Of a stretch of DNA of 64,000 nucleotides, positions 35,130-40,556 are shown piece after piece. The stretch covers positions 1 to 64,000 of the forward strand of contig WBZZ01001764.1 in NCBI GenBank assembly GCA_019918135.1, in the 5' to 3' direction. The position numbers were made by a program, and so were the translations under genes. How positions within the stretch are numbered: position 1 is the stretch's first letter; each line of letters opens with the position of its first letter. Source of the DNA: Paulinella micropora (lineage: Eukaryota > Cercozoa > Imbricatea > Euglyphida > Paulinellidae). The notes beneath the pieces are model-generated. The model was not told where the DNA came from. It worked only from the letters and a program-made list of their open reading frames with translations, and made no database searches.

Positions 35130-35489
35130 CAATAATAATATTACTAATCAAGGAAGAATGTGAGCATGCCGCTTCTGCATGGAACATCCCAGGCGACAGG
35201 TTAATAATAATAATAGACATACATATATACATACATACATATTGTGTCTGTAGACAGCGATGCAGCTCCGGCCACCAAGTCCTCGTCGCCCGCCGGCTGT
35301 TACTTCCGGCCCGAATGGCAGACGCTCTGGTACAACACCCTTTCCAACTCCCCAGGCAATCCCGAACGACGCAACCTGTGCTACTGCCTGACCTCCGTGG
35401 GGACGCCTTGGAAGAACCTGCCGGACTATTTCGGCGACCCGATCATCAAAGACTCCCAACCTGTCACCGAATTCAGTGGCGGGCGTTAA
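4988..35489 (+). CDS. Large multi-exon gene for a cysteine-rich Cys-Cys repeat protein (59 exons traced, 5' partial)
   Basis: This is a probable secreted or cell-surface protein of unknown function. The 59 exons are 32-262 nt long and bounded by AG/GT, except one GC donor at 26808. They give about 1,538 residues, and all 58 junctions preserve phase although phases 0, 1 and 2 all occur, which argues strongly for one functional gene. The repeated module of about 40 residues is C-x-x-E-C-C-x(3)-P-x-C-x(3,4)-C-x-G-F-x-P-x-N-x-G-x-x-C. I count about 26 adjacent Cys-Cys pairs. One exon (19313-19574) encodes a Thr-rich mucin-like stretch. The last two exons form a different Cys domain with the form C-EFWNC...EECEYAAS...PAGCYF...LWYN...NLCYC. 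Similar C-terminal motifs are, from memory, frequent in uncharacterised protist extracellular proteins. Disulfide-stabilised extracellular structure is inferred. No membrane segment is seen. Coding occupies about 15% of the span. The exon table is given block by block in the next entries. Confidence 0.85.
5066..5440 (+). repeat. Tandem copies of the exon 1 donor end plus (CT)n
   Basis: Four copies of CCAGCCAATGCATGCC-like exon end plus GTACGTACAAACATACATAC, each followed by TGTGTATTGTCT and a long (CT)n block. The duplicated piece straddles the 5' splice site of exon 1. Confidence 0.8.
5947..6178 (+). mobile_element. tRNA-derived SINE, copy 4 (short form)
   Basis: Complete head and end, but only one copy of the internal CAGTATTTTCATTGAACATA unit, giving a shorter body. 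It is flanked by (ATT)n and lies in the intron after exon 2. Confidence 0.85.
6375..6765 (+). repeat. G-rich tandem repeat, about 2.5-3 units of ~150 bp
   Basis: The recurring blocks are a CTCCGGCAATTGAACGTACC-type block, then a G/C-rich run, then ACCCGTTCTGGTCGCGGGTG and TGAAAATTGAGATTTTTTGCC. Units start at about 6386, 6577 and 6723. No exon is recognised inside. Long runs of G may form quadruplex DNA (inference). Confidence 0.7.
7056..8000 (+). repeat. Intron 3: (TTTC)n/(TATC)n/(TACC)n, a unique segment and poly-G
   Basis: Simple repeats at 7066-7330 and 7650-7700, and G runs at about 7779-7791 and 7842-7858. A unique segment (7331-7640) contains an inverted motif CCCCTCCCCTCGA...TCGAGGGGGCGGG. 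A block CCTATGTCTTCGGATATGCAG at 7188-7208 recurs at 8519-8539, each beside TATC repeats, so it is a small dispersed repeat. Confidence 0.6.
8085..8311. repeat. Imperfect inverted repeat of about 225 bp (MITE-like)
   Basis: Arms of about 55 bp lie at 8085-8142 and 8254-8311. They share GAAGACATTTGG, CCCGACCCGAG-type and TGGTCA-TTGAC motifs in inverse orientation. The loop has no coding. The element sits alone in the intron between exons 3 and 4. No relation to the other foldbacks was seen. Confidence 0.6.
8678..8944 (+). mobile_element. tRNA-derived SINE, copy 5
   Basis: Full-length long form with two internal units, preceded by about 100 bp of (ATT)n and followed by (ATT)n. It lies 50 bp upstream of the exon 4 acceptor, so its (ATT)n tail forms that intron's 3' end. 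Confidence 0.85.
8993..10421 (+). CDS. Exons 4-7 of the Cys-rich gene
   Basis: Exon 4 is 8993-9105 ([16 protein letters not shown] ... CSVTQCCE). Exon 5 is 9870-9953 ([14 protein letters not shown], ending YCQNQCT). Exon 6 is 10172-10234 ([16 protein letters not shown]). Exon 7 is 10355-10421 ([15 protein letters not shown]). Joined, exons 6 and 7 recreate the G-F-x-x-x-N-x(5)-C half-module across the splice. Exon 4 carries one complete module and the start of the next. Copies of the exon 4 donor region recur at about 9200 and 9285. Confidence 0.8.
11125..12053 (+). repeat. Array of ~11 copies of the exon 8 acceptor boundary
   Basis: Each unit of 75-110 bp carries CTCATTTCTCAG, then GACACCACGGTCGCCGAGGC, CTGGCACAGAGCAA, and (CA)n. 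The true exon 8 (12054) is the last unit and the only one continuing into the Cys-coding half. All copies keep an AG acceptor. Confidence 0.85.
12054..12804 (+). CDS. Exons 8-11 of the Cys-rich gene
   Basis: Exon 8 is 12054-12146 ([18 protein letters not shown]), the only full-length member of a tandem array upstream. Exon 9 is 12288-12319 ([10 protein letters not shown], 32 nt). Exon 10 is 12481-12513 ([11 protein letters not shown]; its donor is assumed to be the GT at 12514, because the frame meets a TGA at 12520 otherwise). Exon 11 is 12724-12804 ([18 protein letters not shown]). A partial copy of exon 11 ([11 protein letters not shown]) is at about 13034-13074. Exon 10 is the least secure of the four. 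Confidence 0.75.
12521..12680. repeat. Inverted repeat with ~35 bp arms around a ~90 bp loop
   Basis: The left arm (12521-12558) contains CTTCAAGCGCTTCGATCTCAG and the right arm (12644-12679) its complement, with two or three mismatches. The left arm begins at the proposed end of exon 10, and the right arm ends 45 bases before the exon 11 acceptor, so the hairpin spans nearly the whole intron. Confidence 0.65.
13290..15468 (+). CDS. Exons 12-14 of the Cys-rich gene
   Basis: Exon 12 is 13290-13344 ([16 protein letters not shown]), the only copy in its array with the TAG acceptor and the 5' codons. Exon 13 is 14440-14527 ([10 protein letters not shown]). Exon 14 is 15357-15468 ([15 protein letters not shown], then KCLDTECCA), the last and complete copy of an array of truncated versions. 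Phases run 1, 2 and 0. The exon 13-14 junction rebuilds an ECC-R-A-L-P-K-C module core across the splice. Confidence 0.85.
13345..14397 (+). repeat. Array of ~12 further copies of the exon 12 3' half and donor
   Basis: Each unit holds TTCGCGGCGTCGAACGTCGG, ACTCTGTGTGGACCCAAACG, TAACAG and (TACATA)n. The copies start inside the exon and retain the GT donor context. Unit length varies from about 50 to 105 bp, mostly from the TACATA spacer. The unique functional copy is at 13290. Confidence 0.85.
14528..15356 (+). repeat. Copies of exon 13 end and of exon 14 acceptor boundary
   Basis: One duplicate of the exon 13 end plus donor is at about 14550-14600. From 14810 there are five truncated copies of the exon 14 acceptor and first codons (TTCCTTAG, CGCCTTGCCCAAGTGTGTCG), each separated by CTTTC/TATC repeats, before the full exon 14 at 15357. 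Confidence 0.8.
15480..16030 (+). repeat. Array of ~8 copies of the exon 14 donor side
   Basis: Each ~60-65 bp unit contains GAGAACTTGTAAATAATTTT, CTCCGAAATTTTCGCG and TTGATTACGG. One unit (15775-15825) also carries a displaced piece of exon 14 (TTGGACCATATCTGCTCCGG), and another (15877-15893) carries GCTGTGCGGTACACC, so the array derives from the 3' boundary of exon 14. Confidence 0.8.
16337..17849 (+). CDS. Exons 15-20 of the Cys-rich gene
   Basis: Exon 15 is 16337-16393 ([19 protein letters not shown]). Exon 16 starts at 16549 ([14 protein letters not shown], then six Thr); its 3' end is uncertain (16617 or 16683, both phase 0). Exon 17 is 16908-16968 ([16 protein letters not shown]). Exon 18 is 17264-17311 (no Cys). 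Exon 19 is 17526-17579 ([12 protein letters not shown]). Exon 20 is 17791-17849 ([17 protein letters not shown]). An acceptor-like site at 17991 leads to [10 protein letters not shown] then a stop, and I exclude it. Confidence 0.8.
18361..18840 (+). repeat. Second dispersed repeat family, copy 1
   Basis: About 480 bp matching 28679-29187 with scattered differences. Shared landmarks include TGGTGTATGCACTTGCAC, TAACCTCGG, TCTTGCC and the end AGCTGCATCAGTACGCCT. It begins after and ends before (ATT)n, like the SINE. No coding or tRNA-like box was recognised. It is probably a non-autonomous mobile element. Confidence 0.7.
18991..19817 (+). CDS. Exons 21-23: linker and Thr-rich mucin-like segment of the Cys-rich gene
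   Basis: Exon 21 is 18991-19070 (Cys-free). Exon 22 is 19313-19574, the second longest exon, encoding [14 protein letters not shown] and then about 65 residues of Thr blocks separated by RPAS, RPST or KPAS. Exon 23 is 19726-19817 ([13 protein letters not shown], then CAFADCCER, resuming the module). Thr/Pro/Ser composition of this kind is typical of O-glycosylated extracellular stalks; that function is inferred. The near-identical Thr-block units suggest length variability. Phases 2, 0 and 2 join without a break. Confidence 0.8.
19991..21191 (+). CDS. Exons 24-28 of the Cys-rich gene
   Basis: Exon 24 is 19991-20107 ([10 protein letters not shown], then [12 protein letters not shown]). Exon 25 is 20206-20251 ([15 protein letters not shown]); two partial copies lie at about 20345 and 20408. 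Exon 26 is 20759-20852 ([12 protein letters not shown], then [10 protein letters not shown]). Exon 27 is 20947-21014 ([13 protein letters not shown]). Exon 28 is 21148-21191 ([14 protein letters not shown]). These five exons carry three consecutive modules. Confidence 0.85.
21479..21622. mobile_element. Foldback (hairpin) element, copy 1
   Basis: A central palindrome has arms TTGACGTGTTTTGCGG and GCCCGCAAAACACGTCAA, flanked by TATGCGGC and GCCGCATAATATA. Outside the hairpin is a unique tail with CACCTCCACAAAATGTGG. It matches 29811-29953 in reverse complement and lies in the intron between exons 28 and 29. Confidence 0.7.
21866..23101 (+). CDS. Exons 29-33 of the Cys-rich gene
   Basis: Exon 29 is 21866-21956 ([18 protein letters not shown]). 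Exon 30 is 22136-22183 ([16 protein letters not shown]). Exon 31 is 22446-22529 ([17 protein letters not shown]). Exon 32 is 22729-22837 ([14 protein letters not shown], then [14 protein letters not shown]), the cleanest complete module. Exon 33 is 23051-23101 ([15 protein letters not shown]). Exon 32 reads into TAG if the GT at 22838 is not used, so its donor matters. Confidence 0.85.
23441..23550. mobile_element. Foldback element with related ends but different arms, copy 3
   Basis: The ends TATATTATGCGAC and GTCGCATATGTAC match those of the other two foldbacks, but the palindrome arms differ (GCCGATAAA...ATTTATGGG against CCCATAAATTAGCCGG...TTATCGGC). The element is intronic, between exons 33 and 34. 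Confidence 0.6.
23830..24115 (+). repeat. Tandem repeat with GCGTCACCCGAAGTGAGGGG core, 4 units
   Basis: Units of 70-110 bp contain TGAGGGGCACAGTGCGCGGT followed by TAACAGACGTACATATTATAC and (CATA)n. The first, diverged unit adjoins a degenerate Cys-exon-like segment at 23768. The source exon is uncertain. Confidence 0.7.
24319..25848 (+). CDS. Exons 34-38 of the Cys-rich gene
   Basis: Exon 34 is 24319-24363 ([14 protein letters not shown]). Exon 35 is 24590-24630 ([13 protein letters not shown]). Exon 36 is 24812-24873 ([14 protein letters not shown]). Exon 37 is 25202-25297 ([17 protein letters not shown]). Exon 38 is 25762-25848 ([17 protein letters not shown]). A module core appears to be missing between exons 33 and 34; a decayed C-W-containing copy (DAVCWHR) sits at about 23768. 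An earlier copy of exon 38 with Ser in place of the module Cys is at about 25578-25628. Confidence 0.8.
25298..25577 (+). repeat. Two extra copies of the exon 37 donor end
   Basis: GCGCCTCTGCCAACCTG, ACCGGAAAGTCTTGCGGATA and TGGATG are repeated at about 25362-25407 and 25437-25480, each followed by (TATC)n. Both copies retain a TG/GTAATT or TG/CTAATC donor region. Confidence 0.8.
25868..26070. repeat. Inverted repeat with ~50 bp arms
   Basis: The arms at 25868-25918 and 26021-26070 read CGCAACAAGTCTTTTGCCACG... and its reverse complement with a few differences. Between them are TAGA/TATC repeats and a copy of the exon 38 tail (CTCATGCAGG to TTTCCTCGGG). The structure therefore looks like an inverted duplication formed around the exon 38 3' boundary. 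Confidence 0.65.
26363..28067 (+). CDS. Exons 39-43 of the Cys-rich gene (includes a GC-AG intron)
   Basis: Exon 39 is 26363-26428 ([16 protein letters not shown]). Exon 40 is 26702-26807 ([11 protein letters not shown], then [17 protein letters not shown]). Exon 41 is 27123-27173 ([17 protein letters not shown]). Exon 42 is 27342-27387 ([11 protein letters not shown]). Exon 43 is 27998-28067 ([16 protein letters not shown]). Exon 40 ends AAG before GCAACT, so this intron uses a GC donor. No alternative GT keeps the ALIPK-C junction in phase. Confidence 0.8.
27388..27997 (+). repeat. Three truncated copies of exon 43 acceptor boundary with intron
   Basis: TTGTCTTTGTGCTAG, GCGACTGGGACGG, then TATACTAAACATGCATGATA and ATC/ATT repeats recur at about 27590, 27725 and 27868. 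The fourth copy (27998) is the complete exon. Confidence 0.8.
28314..28581 (+). mobile_element. tRNA-derived SINE, copy 6
   Basis: Full-length long form after about 100 bp of (ATT)n. A separate 3'-end fragment follows at 28612-28661 and another lies at 29217-29262, again embedded in (ATT)n. Confidence 0.85.
28679..29187 (+). repeat. Second dispersed repeat family, copy 2
   Basis: Second copy of the 480-510 bp repeat at 18361-18840, in the same orientation, also bounded by (ATT)n. It is preceded by a SINE 3' fragment (28612-28661) and followed by another (29217-29262), so it may have been inserted beside or within SINE DNA. Confidence 0.7.
29482..31040 (+). CDS. Exons 44-49 of the Cys-rich gene
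   Basis: Exon 44 is 29482-29563 ([20 protein letters not shown]). Exon 45 is 29731-29802 ([14 protein letters not shown]). Exon 46 is 30211-30253 ([14 protein letters not shown]). Exon 47 is 30351-30408 ([13 protein letters not shown] plus Thr run; a copy is at about 30549-30598). Exon 48 is 30795-30877 ([20 protein letters not shown]). Exon 49 is 30945-31040 ([20 protein letters not shown]). Two partial copies of exon 49 follow at about 31152 and 31258. Confidence 0.85.
29811..29953. mobile_element. Foldback (hairpin) element, copy 2 (opposite orientation)
   Basis: Inverse orientation of the element at 21479-21622. It has the same hairpin arms (CGCGTGTTTTACGGGC and GCCCGCAAAACACGTCAA) and the same tail (CACATTTTGTGGAGGTGACC). 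It starts within 10 bases of the exon 45 donor (29803). Palindromic design without coding suggests a MITE-like non-autonomous element. Confidence 0.7.
31450..33958 (+). CDS. Exons 50-55 of the Cys-rich gene
   Basis: Exon 50 is 31450-31513 ([15 protein letters not shown]). Exon 51 is 31880-31949 ([16 protein letters not shown]). Exon 52 is 32543-32597 ([17 protein letters not shown]). Exon 53 is 32762-32865 ([18 protein letters not shown]). Exon 54 is 33438-33524 ([10 protein letters not shown] ... SCRLQ), the last of seven tandem copies. Exon 55 is 33865-33958 ([16 protein letters not shown]), the last of four tandem copies. Confidence 0.85.
31616..31848 (+). mobile_element. tRNA-derived SINE, copy 7 (short form)
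   Basis: Complete head and end with a single internal unit, as in copy 4, so long and short subfamilies coexist. It lies just upstream of the exon 51 acceptor. Confidence 0.85.
31975..32240 (+). repeat. Short tandem repeat, ~28 bp unit, about 9 copies
   Basis: The unit is CCTTCAAGCCAAAACTTCTT plus TACCTTTCT. It follows the exon 51 donor and is pyrimidine-rich on the plus strand. It does not derive from an exon I can identify. Confidence 0.85.
33045..33437 (+). repeat. Six upstream copies of exon 54 acceptor boundary
   Basis: Units of 57-66 bp read CACAG, GTGTGCAACTACAATGAACC, AAGCCCCTTCC and (TATC)n plus (CATA)n. Every unit has an intact acceptor. Only the seventh (33438) continues through the whole exon. 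Confidence 0.85.
33545..33864 (+). repeat. Three upstream copies of exon 55 acceptor boundary
   Basis: TTGTGTGGTTCGTGCTAACTG and similar pieces with CACCTGCCCGGACTATT are at about 33572, 33675 and 33799, separated by (ATT)n/(CAT)n. The complete exon is at 33865. Confidence 0.8.
34008..35489 (+). CDS. Exons 56-59: C-terminal domain and stop of the Cys-rich gene
   Basis: Exon 56 is 34008-34045 ([11 protein letters not shown]). Exon 57 is 34345-34394 ([15 protein letters not shown]). Exon 58 is 34626-34708 ([19 protein letters not shown]). Exon 59 is 35254-35489, the longest uninterrupted C-terminal piece ([17 protein letters not shown], later [10 protein letters not shown]), ending TAA at 35487. 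The exon 58-59 Cys pattern differs from the upstream modules and is probably a separate terminal domain. No membrane anchor is present after it. I see no clear AATAAA within the first 150 bases after the stop. Confidence 0.85.
34709..35215 (+). repeat. Five downstream copies of exon 58 donor boundary
   Basis: AAGGAAGAGTGTGAGTATGC, CGCGTCGACGTGGAAG, ATCCCAGGTAGAAT and (GAT)n recur at about 34735, 34850, 34950, 35035 and 35152. The last two have diverged (CGCTTCTGCATGGAA). All keep a coding frame up to the donor. Confidence 0.85.
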
Positions 35490-37600
35490 GATCCTTCTTC
35501 TGGGTTTGCTCGAAAATCGTAAGTGTGTTCGATACATGCAAGCACCTGCCGAGTTCAAGCGCCAAATCAAGTTAGGTCTTGAATTGGCGTTTGTTTGTGT
35601 CTCGAAGTGTAGTACGAGGACTCTCTACGATCTTGTTGATTAATATATACATGTGCATGTTTTTTTTTTTTTTTGTTCGTTCTGTCTTTGACACAAGCAG
35701 CATTTCTGTTTAAAAAAGAAAACGATAACTCATAACGAAAAAGAAAAGAAAGGTATGTGTGCTGAGTTCCCCACTTGGCAGAAATAGCCTTGCTTTTCAT
35801 CAAAGCTTGCAATCAATCTTCTATGTCTTCTATGCAGTTTCATTACTTCGATCGTAATTTACGATGGAATACGTGAGAAAAGCAACAGTCATCACGAAAA
35901 AGAGGAAATTCCAAAACAACAAAAAGAGGGGGGGGGGGGGGGGGAGTTCCTTGCTGTCAAGTCATTACGGTGTTGTTTCGATTTGCACACACATGCTTCC
36001 TATCTTTTGTTGCATCGTAAATTGTCGGTTTGCCGCAGGTTTGCGTAGTACCGGTATAACATGGAAAAGTTTTTCGCCATGAGTTAATAGCGAATAATAT
36101 CTAGCTAACACTCAGCTTGGGTAGTCCACGCTGCATTAAGTTCTGATATTAAAAGAAAGACTTGTCGCTTCGTAAAGTCATGTCGTTTAAATACGAAAGG
36201 TTAATTTGTGAGTTGACACGCTAAAACGTATTGACTGAATCCCTTACAATATCACCGCTTTGGTTTTTATTATTATTATTTCACTTTATTTATTTAAAAA
36301 AAAGGGGGGGGGTATTTCTTTTCTTTGCTCTCCTGCCCTTGTATGCGAGTTGTGAGTTCTTCTTTCCCCTTCTTTTTGTCCAACTTTCCCCTGTTCTTCC
36401 CTCTCTTCTTTCTCCTCTTATTTCTTTCTTTCATTGTATTTACTTTTTTTTTTTTTTTTTTTTTCAACACTTCATTTTGTTTCCCGTCTTTGTATCTCTT
36501 TGAGACCTCTTCCATTCTATCTCTTCTGCTTCCCACTCAGGCTCTACGAGTGGCAAGTATTTTGTCGGTTGAGATCAGAAAGATATTATTTATTGTACGC
36601 CTGGGTCTATATCCACTCAATCCAAGCACTCTGAGAATAACCTAATCTTCCTCCTCTGCAAAAGAGAGGAAACCCGTATGGTGGGAAAATGGCACGGTAG
36701 GAGACAGTCTATCAGAACCAAGCCGCAAAAAAAAGGAAACAGAGAGCCATTTGCTATCGTCCGCCGAATGATTTGGCACTGGTGAAAGGACCGTCTAACA
36801 GAGAGCCATTTGCTATCGTCACTGGCGTAAAAGTTACTCCGAATGATTTGGTTTTCGGAACATATGCGAAATTCGAATTTGATTCAGTCGACTTTAATTA
36901 TCAAATTTGAATTTTGAATTTCGCTCTACACTTCCCTCCCCCCCTTGATGACCTTTGTCATCCAAATGTTACTGATAACTTCTTTTATTCTGGCGAGTCT
37001 CCCGAATTGATCGTGTTCCCTGGCTGGGAAAAAGATAAGACTGTCGTGGAGATGCAGTATGCTCCCAATATCGAGCTAGTTTTGGCAGCTAGATAAAGGA
37101 TGCGTACCCTCACAGCATGCTTGGATCCACTTATTCGACAGAATGCAATCGGACCTGGATAGGAGTCCACCTATGAATAAATTTGTTAGCTGTATGTGAG
37201 TAACAAACTTGCCAGTAGGTAGTCCATTTGTTGGAATGAACTTGCGCTTTACCAGTCTAGATGTTTGTTTCGTTTTTGATGTTCTCTGTGTATTTTTTGT
37301 ATAGATATATACAATTGTATAGAACCAGCTTGAAGTTATTTTTGGAAGTGTCTAGGAAAGTATACAACCCCTATTGGAGTGTCTCAAAACACATCTCTCT
37401 CGTCTTCCTCCACGTATCAGATAAAATCTTTCTCTGTGCTGGACTGGGAGTATGAGCGGTACCGCCCCTCTGGTTGGTCGAAGTGTGTGTCGTCGCGCTC
37501 GTGATTGAGTTGGATGCGGATTGTTTGCCGTTCGTCGTCTGATAGTTCGAACTGTCGGATCTGCGACAGTGGTTAGTCGTATTCAGTGTATAGTCTTAGC
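35490..37600. other. AT-rich region downstream of the Cys-rich gene, no confident gene
   Basis: Contains poly-T/poly-A tracts (about 35660, 36450), one 17-base G run (about 35928) and a 9-base G run (about 36304), and a direct repeat of about 23 bp (ACAGAGAGCCATTTGCTATC) at about 36735 and 36797. One open frame of 60 codons (36914-37096, +; ends VEMQYAPNIELVLAAR) looks coding-like but has no recognised domain. It may be a remnant. Confidence 0.5.
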
Positions 37601-37649
37601 CTGGCATTATGTCCCCGAGTTTATATTCGTACACTTGCTCTCACCGTGT

Positions 37650-39741
37650 GTATTCATAACAGTGTCGAGAGTGTTATATATAGTCAAATGGTTTTGTAGC
37701 TTTGTGCCATCTGAACTCTTCATCTTGCACCGCGCTGTCCCACTCTGGACGAGCGTGATAACGGAAGTTTCTAGCCCACCTCTCCGCCCAGGATTGGAGG
37801 TGTTGAGGGTCGGTTGGGCGGGCGTTGTCGCGGTCAAGCAAGACATTGAGTAGGTATCCATTGCAGTTTCGGAACAGACTATAGCGAACGGCTATGAGCC
37901 ATACCGCCATGTGTTCTTGTTGAAAACTGATATGATGTCTTTGTCGTAACCTTGCCGCTCCCTGAAATCTGTCGGGGATTGTAGGTGGCTGGTGGCGATA
38001 CTAGCTCCGCCTATTGTAGGGAGGCGAGTGTGAAATATATGTGACGCCACTATCTGATAGGCAGGTGTGTAGGGGACTGTTATTGAGCACTCTCCTCAAG
38101 AGGCACTCCAAAGACCTCCTTGATTTTGCGCAACTCTTCACATTCCGCCTACAGATTGAATGGGAGATCGCTGCCCTTTCGGAGGTGAATCAGATAGGCC
38201 CGATATGCCTGAACCTCGTCCTGGAGTGGTAGGTCCGCTCTCTGCGGGAGTCGGTAGTACGCACTGATGTCCAATTGTGACCATCGGAGCCTTCGGAGCT
38301 CGTAGGGTTCCAAGAGCTGTTTGGGCAGCGCTTTGATGCTATAAAATCGGAGCATACGCCATTTGTTGATCGGACAAGCTAGCCCAGCCTGTGATGTTCC
38401 GAGTCAACTCCCACTGCTTCATGGTCAGCGATGTAGGATCACCCGGAATGGGTGTGTAGGGTACCACGTGTGGGAGTGAATTTTCATGCCAGGTTGGCGG
38501 GCCCTGAGGAACTTCCCACGATCTAGTAACTGTGTACTGCAATGGTCGTTCCCTCTCATAGGATTTGTGCTCCAGACACATATGTGGTCCCCATCGCTCT
38601 GGCGACATGTATAGGTCGTGGTCAAGGATCCACTTGTGTCCGCAGTTCTGGCTGCAGTGGGAGGGCACTGAACGCAAACAACCGCAGGTCACTCAGAGAC
38701 GGTTCTCGTCATGTACCGCGTAGTGGTAGGATGGGGTGTGAGAGTATACCCCCCGCTCATCTTGCATTGGTGAAAGTGGCGGTGGTATGCTGGGCAGGTT
38801 CGTCCTCAAATAGGTGAGGGTCCGGTTCGTCCTCAAATAGCAGAGTGTCCGGTACCCAGTTGACCTGGTTGCCAACGAGCATATGCCGATATTGCTCCGC
38901 CGTTGGTTTGAACGGATTAGAACGAGGATTAGTTGTATGTTTGAGCGCTGGGCATTCAAGCAGTAGGCGGCGCTCTGCGTCCGTGATATCCGGGTACGGA
39001 GGGTATATGCGGTGCATTTGGCGTGACGCCTGGTCAAAGGCGTATCGGACGGGTTTTTCGTACTCCTCGCTCGCCTCGTCCCCTTGGAAGAGGTGGGGAT
39101 CCATTCCCCGTAACATGGTTTGCATCGGGATGCGATACTGCATCATAAATCGGTTGACGCTTGCATAGTTGACCCTCTGGGGCGGGCTGGAAAGGGGAGG
39201 TTTGGGCACCCCTGATTTGGATTCCCATCGGATGAGGCGGCAGATTTTCTGGCCTACCTGTCTATTCCCATGACATTATACAGGTCGGTCGATCGGGCCA
39301 TATACGTACTGGATATCATCGTTTTTGTGGAAGTATGCCACAAATTCCTCTTCCCTGCCCCAGTGTCGGGGTTGTTCAGGTGGTGGGCAGCGATGGTGTT
39401 GATAATCCATGTTGTAAGGTGCGGGGACGGGTTTTTCCTCCTCGACTTGGTTTAACCCGTCGCTGTATTTATCTGGCTCGGTTTTATCCTTGCACCCGAA
39501 CCGCCGCCAATATTCACGGCGAGCCTTTTAGCGTCGCGGTTGCGCGCCATGACTTCAGCATCACTGTCCTCACCCGACTTGTAATCGGTGTCGGATTGAT
39601 CGAACTCGTCCGGTACGCGCCATGGTTCCGGGTCAACACATGGTTGTTGAAGGATACCTTCTGGGTCGACGTCGTCATCCGTCGGGGTGAGGAAGGTGTG
39701 CGCGCAACACTAGCCAGCGTTGCGGTTCCCTCCTGGCTCAT
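37650..39741 (-). pseudogene. Frame-broken coding remnant, possibly retroelement gag-like
   Basis: On the minus strand, coding-like segments follow each other in changing frames: one with VDPEPWRVPDEFDQSD (about 39650), then HWGREEEFVAYFHKND (about 39330), then FQGDEASEEYEKPVRYAFDQ (38757-39209), CSQNCGHKWILDHDLYM (38339-38692), QLLEPYELRRLRWSQLDISA (38149-38355), and EWDSAVQDEEFRWHKATKPF (37674-37910). The acidic/aromatic style resembles the pol coding at the right end, and the strand is the same. No CCHC knuckle or protease was recognised, so gag identity is a guess. It needs several indels and stops to be explained. Confidence 0.4.
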
Positions 39742-40274
39742 GTGAGTAAGCTCGGTGTTCGAGTGATCGGAAAGAGTGCTGAGTGGGGTTCTAGGTGAAG
39801 TAGGGCTCGGTCGGGGTTGGGCAGGTCACTCCGGAATGGTTCCGGCCCCCTTGGAATCCGAGTGTGATGTTTTGTGTCGTTTGTGTGGTGGGAGAGTCCC
39901 TTCTCTCTCTCTCCCCCCCCCCCCCCCCCCCCGGCGGGCCCGCCGACCGCGGCTGCGGCCCCTCCCCGCCCCGGTGGGAGGGCTGGCCGCCGGGCGGTGG
40001 GCGGCCGCAGGGGCGGCCCGCGCGCGTGCCGGGGGGGGGGGGGGGGGGGTGGTCCCCCCGGCAGAACCCGCGCCCCCCCCCCCCCTTCTCTCCGCCCGTG
40101 CCGGCGCGTGTAGGAGCCAAGAAAAAGGAGACAGGACGGCGAGGGCTAGGAGCCAAGAAAAGAAGGTGCTGTTGTCTAGTGTAATGTCGAAAATAAAGAG
40201 ACCTGGCTAGGAAGAATTGTCCTGGCCTCCTCTTTCGTGTCCAGTTTTCCTCTCTGTCCCTCCGAAGCTCAGGG

Positions 40275-40556
40275 TTAGCCCCCGAGGAGGGCCTGGACGA
40301 CGCCAAGCCCAGGGCGGCCGAACTTACGCGGTTGTTGATCCGGGCGGGTAAGCTCGCAGCCGTGGCATTCCGTGCTGCGCATGATGGGCAGAACCCCCCG
40401 CGCGTCCAGCGTCTGGTAGGAGGAGTTATGCGCAGTGTCAACCTGTACTACGAAGCGGATCGAGAGCTCCTGACTGACGCCTGCCACCGGGCGTTACTGG
40501 CCGATCAGGCCCCGGCCGATGGGATCGCTGCGCCCGCGGCCGCCGGCGCCGGATGA
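40275..40556 (+). CDS. Short coding-like ORF, C-terminal part of an unrecognised protein
   Basis: The frame reads LAPEEGLDDAKPRAAELTRL and ends YYEADRELLTDACHRALL plus an Ala/Gly-rich tail before TGA. A CAG acceptor-like site sits just before 40275, so this may be a last exon. No ATG is present in frame and the upstream exon is not found. No domain recognised. Poly-C and poly-G tracts (39911-39932, 40030-40049) lie upstream. Confidence 0.35.
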   Translation, partial: LAPEEGLDDAKPRAAELTRLLIRAGKLAAVAFRAAHDGQNPPRVQRLVGGVMRSVNLYYEADRELLTDACHRALLADQAPADGIAAPAAAGAG

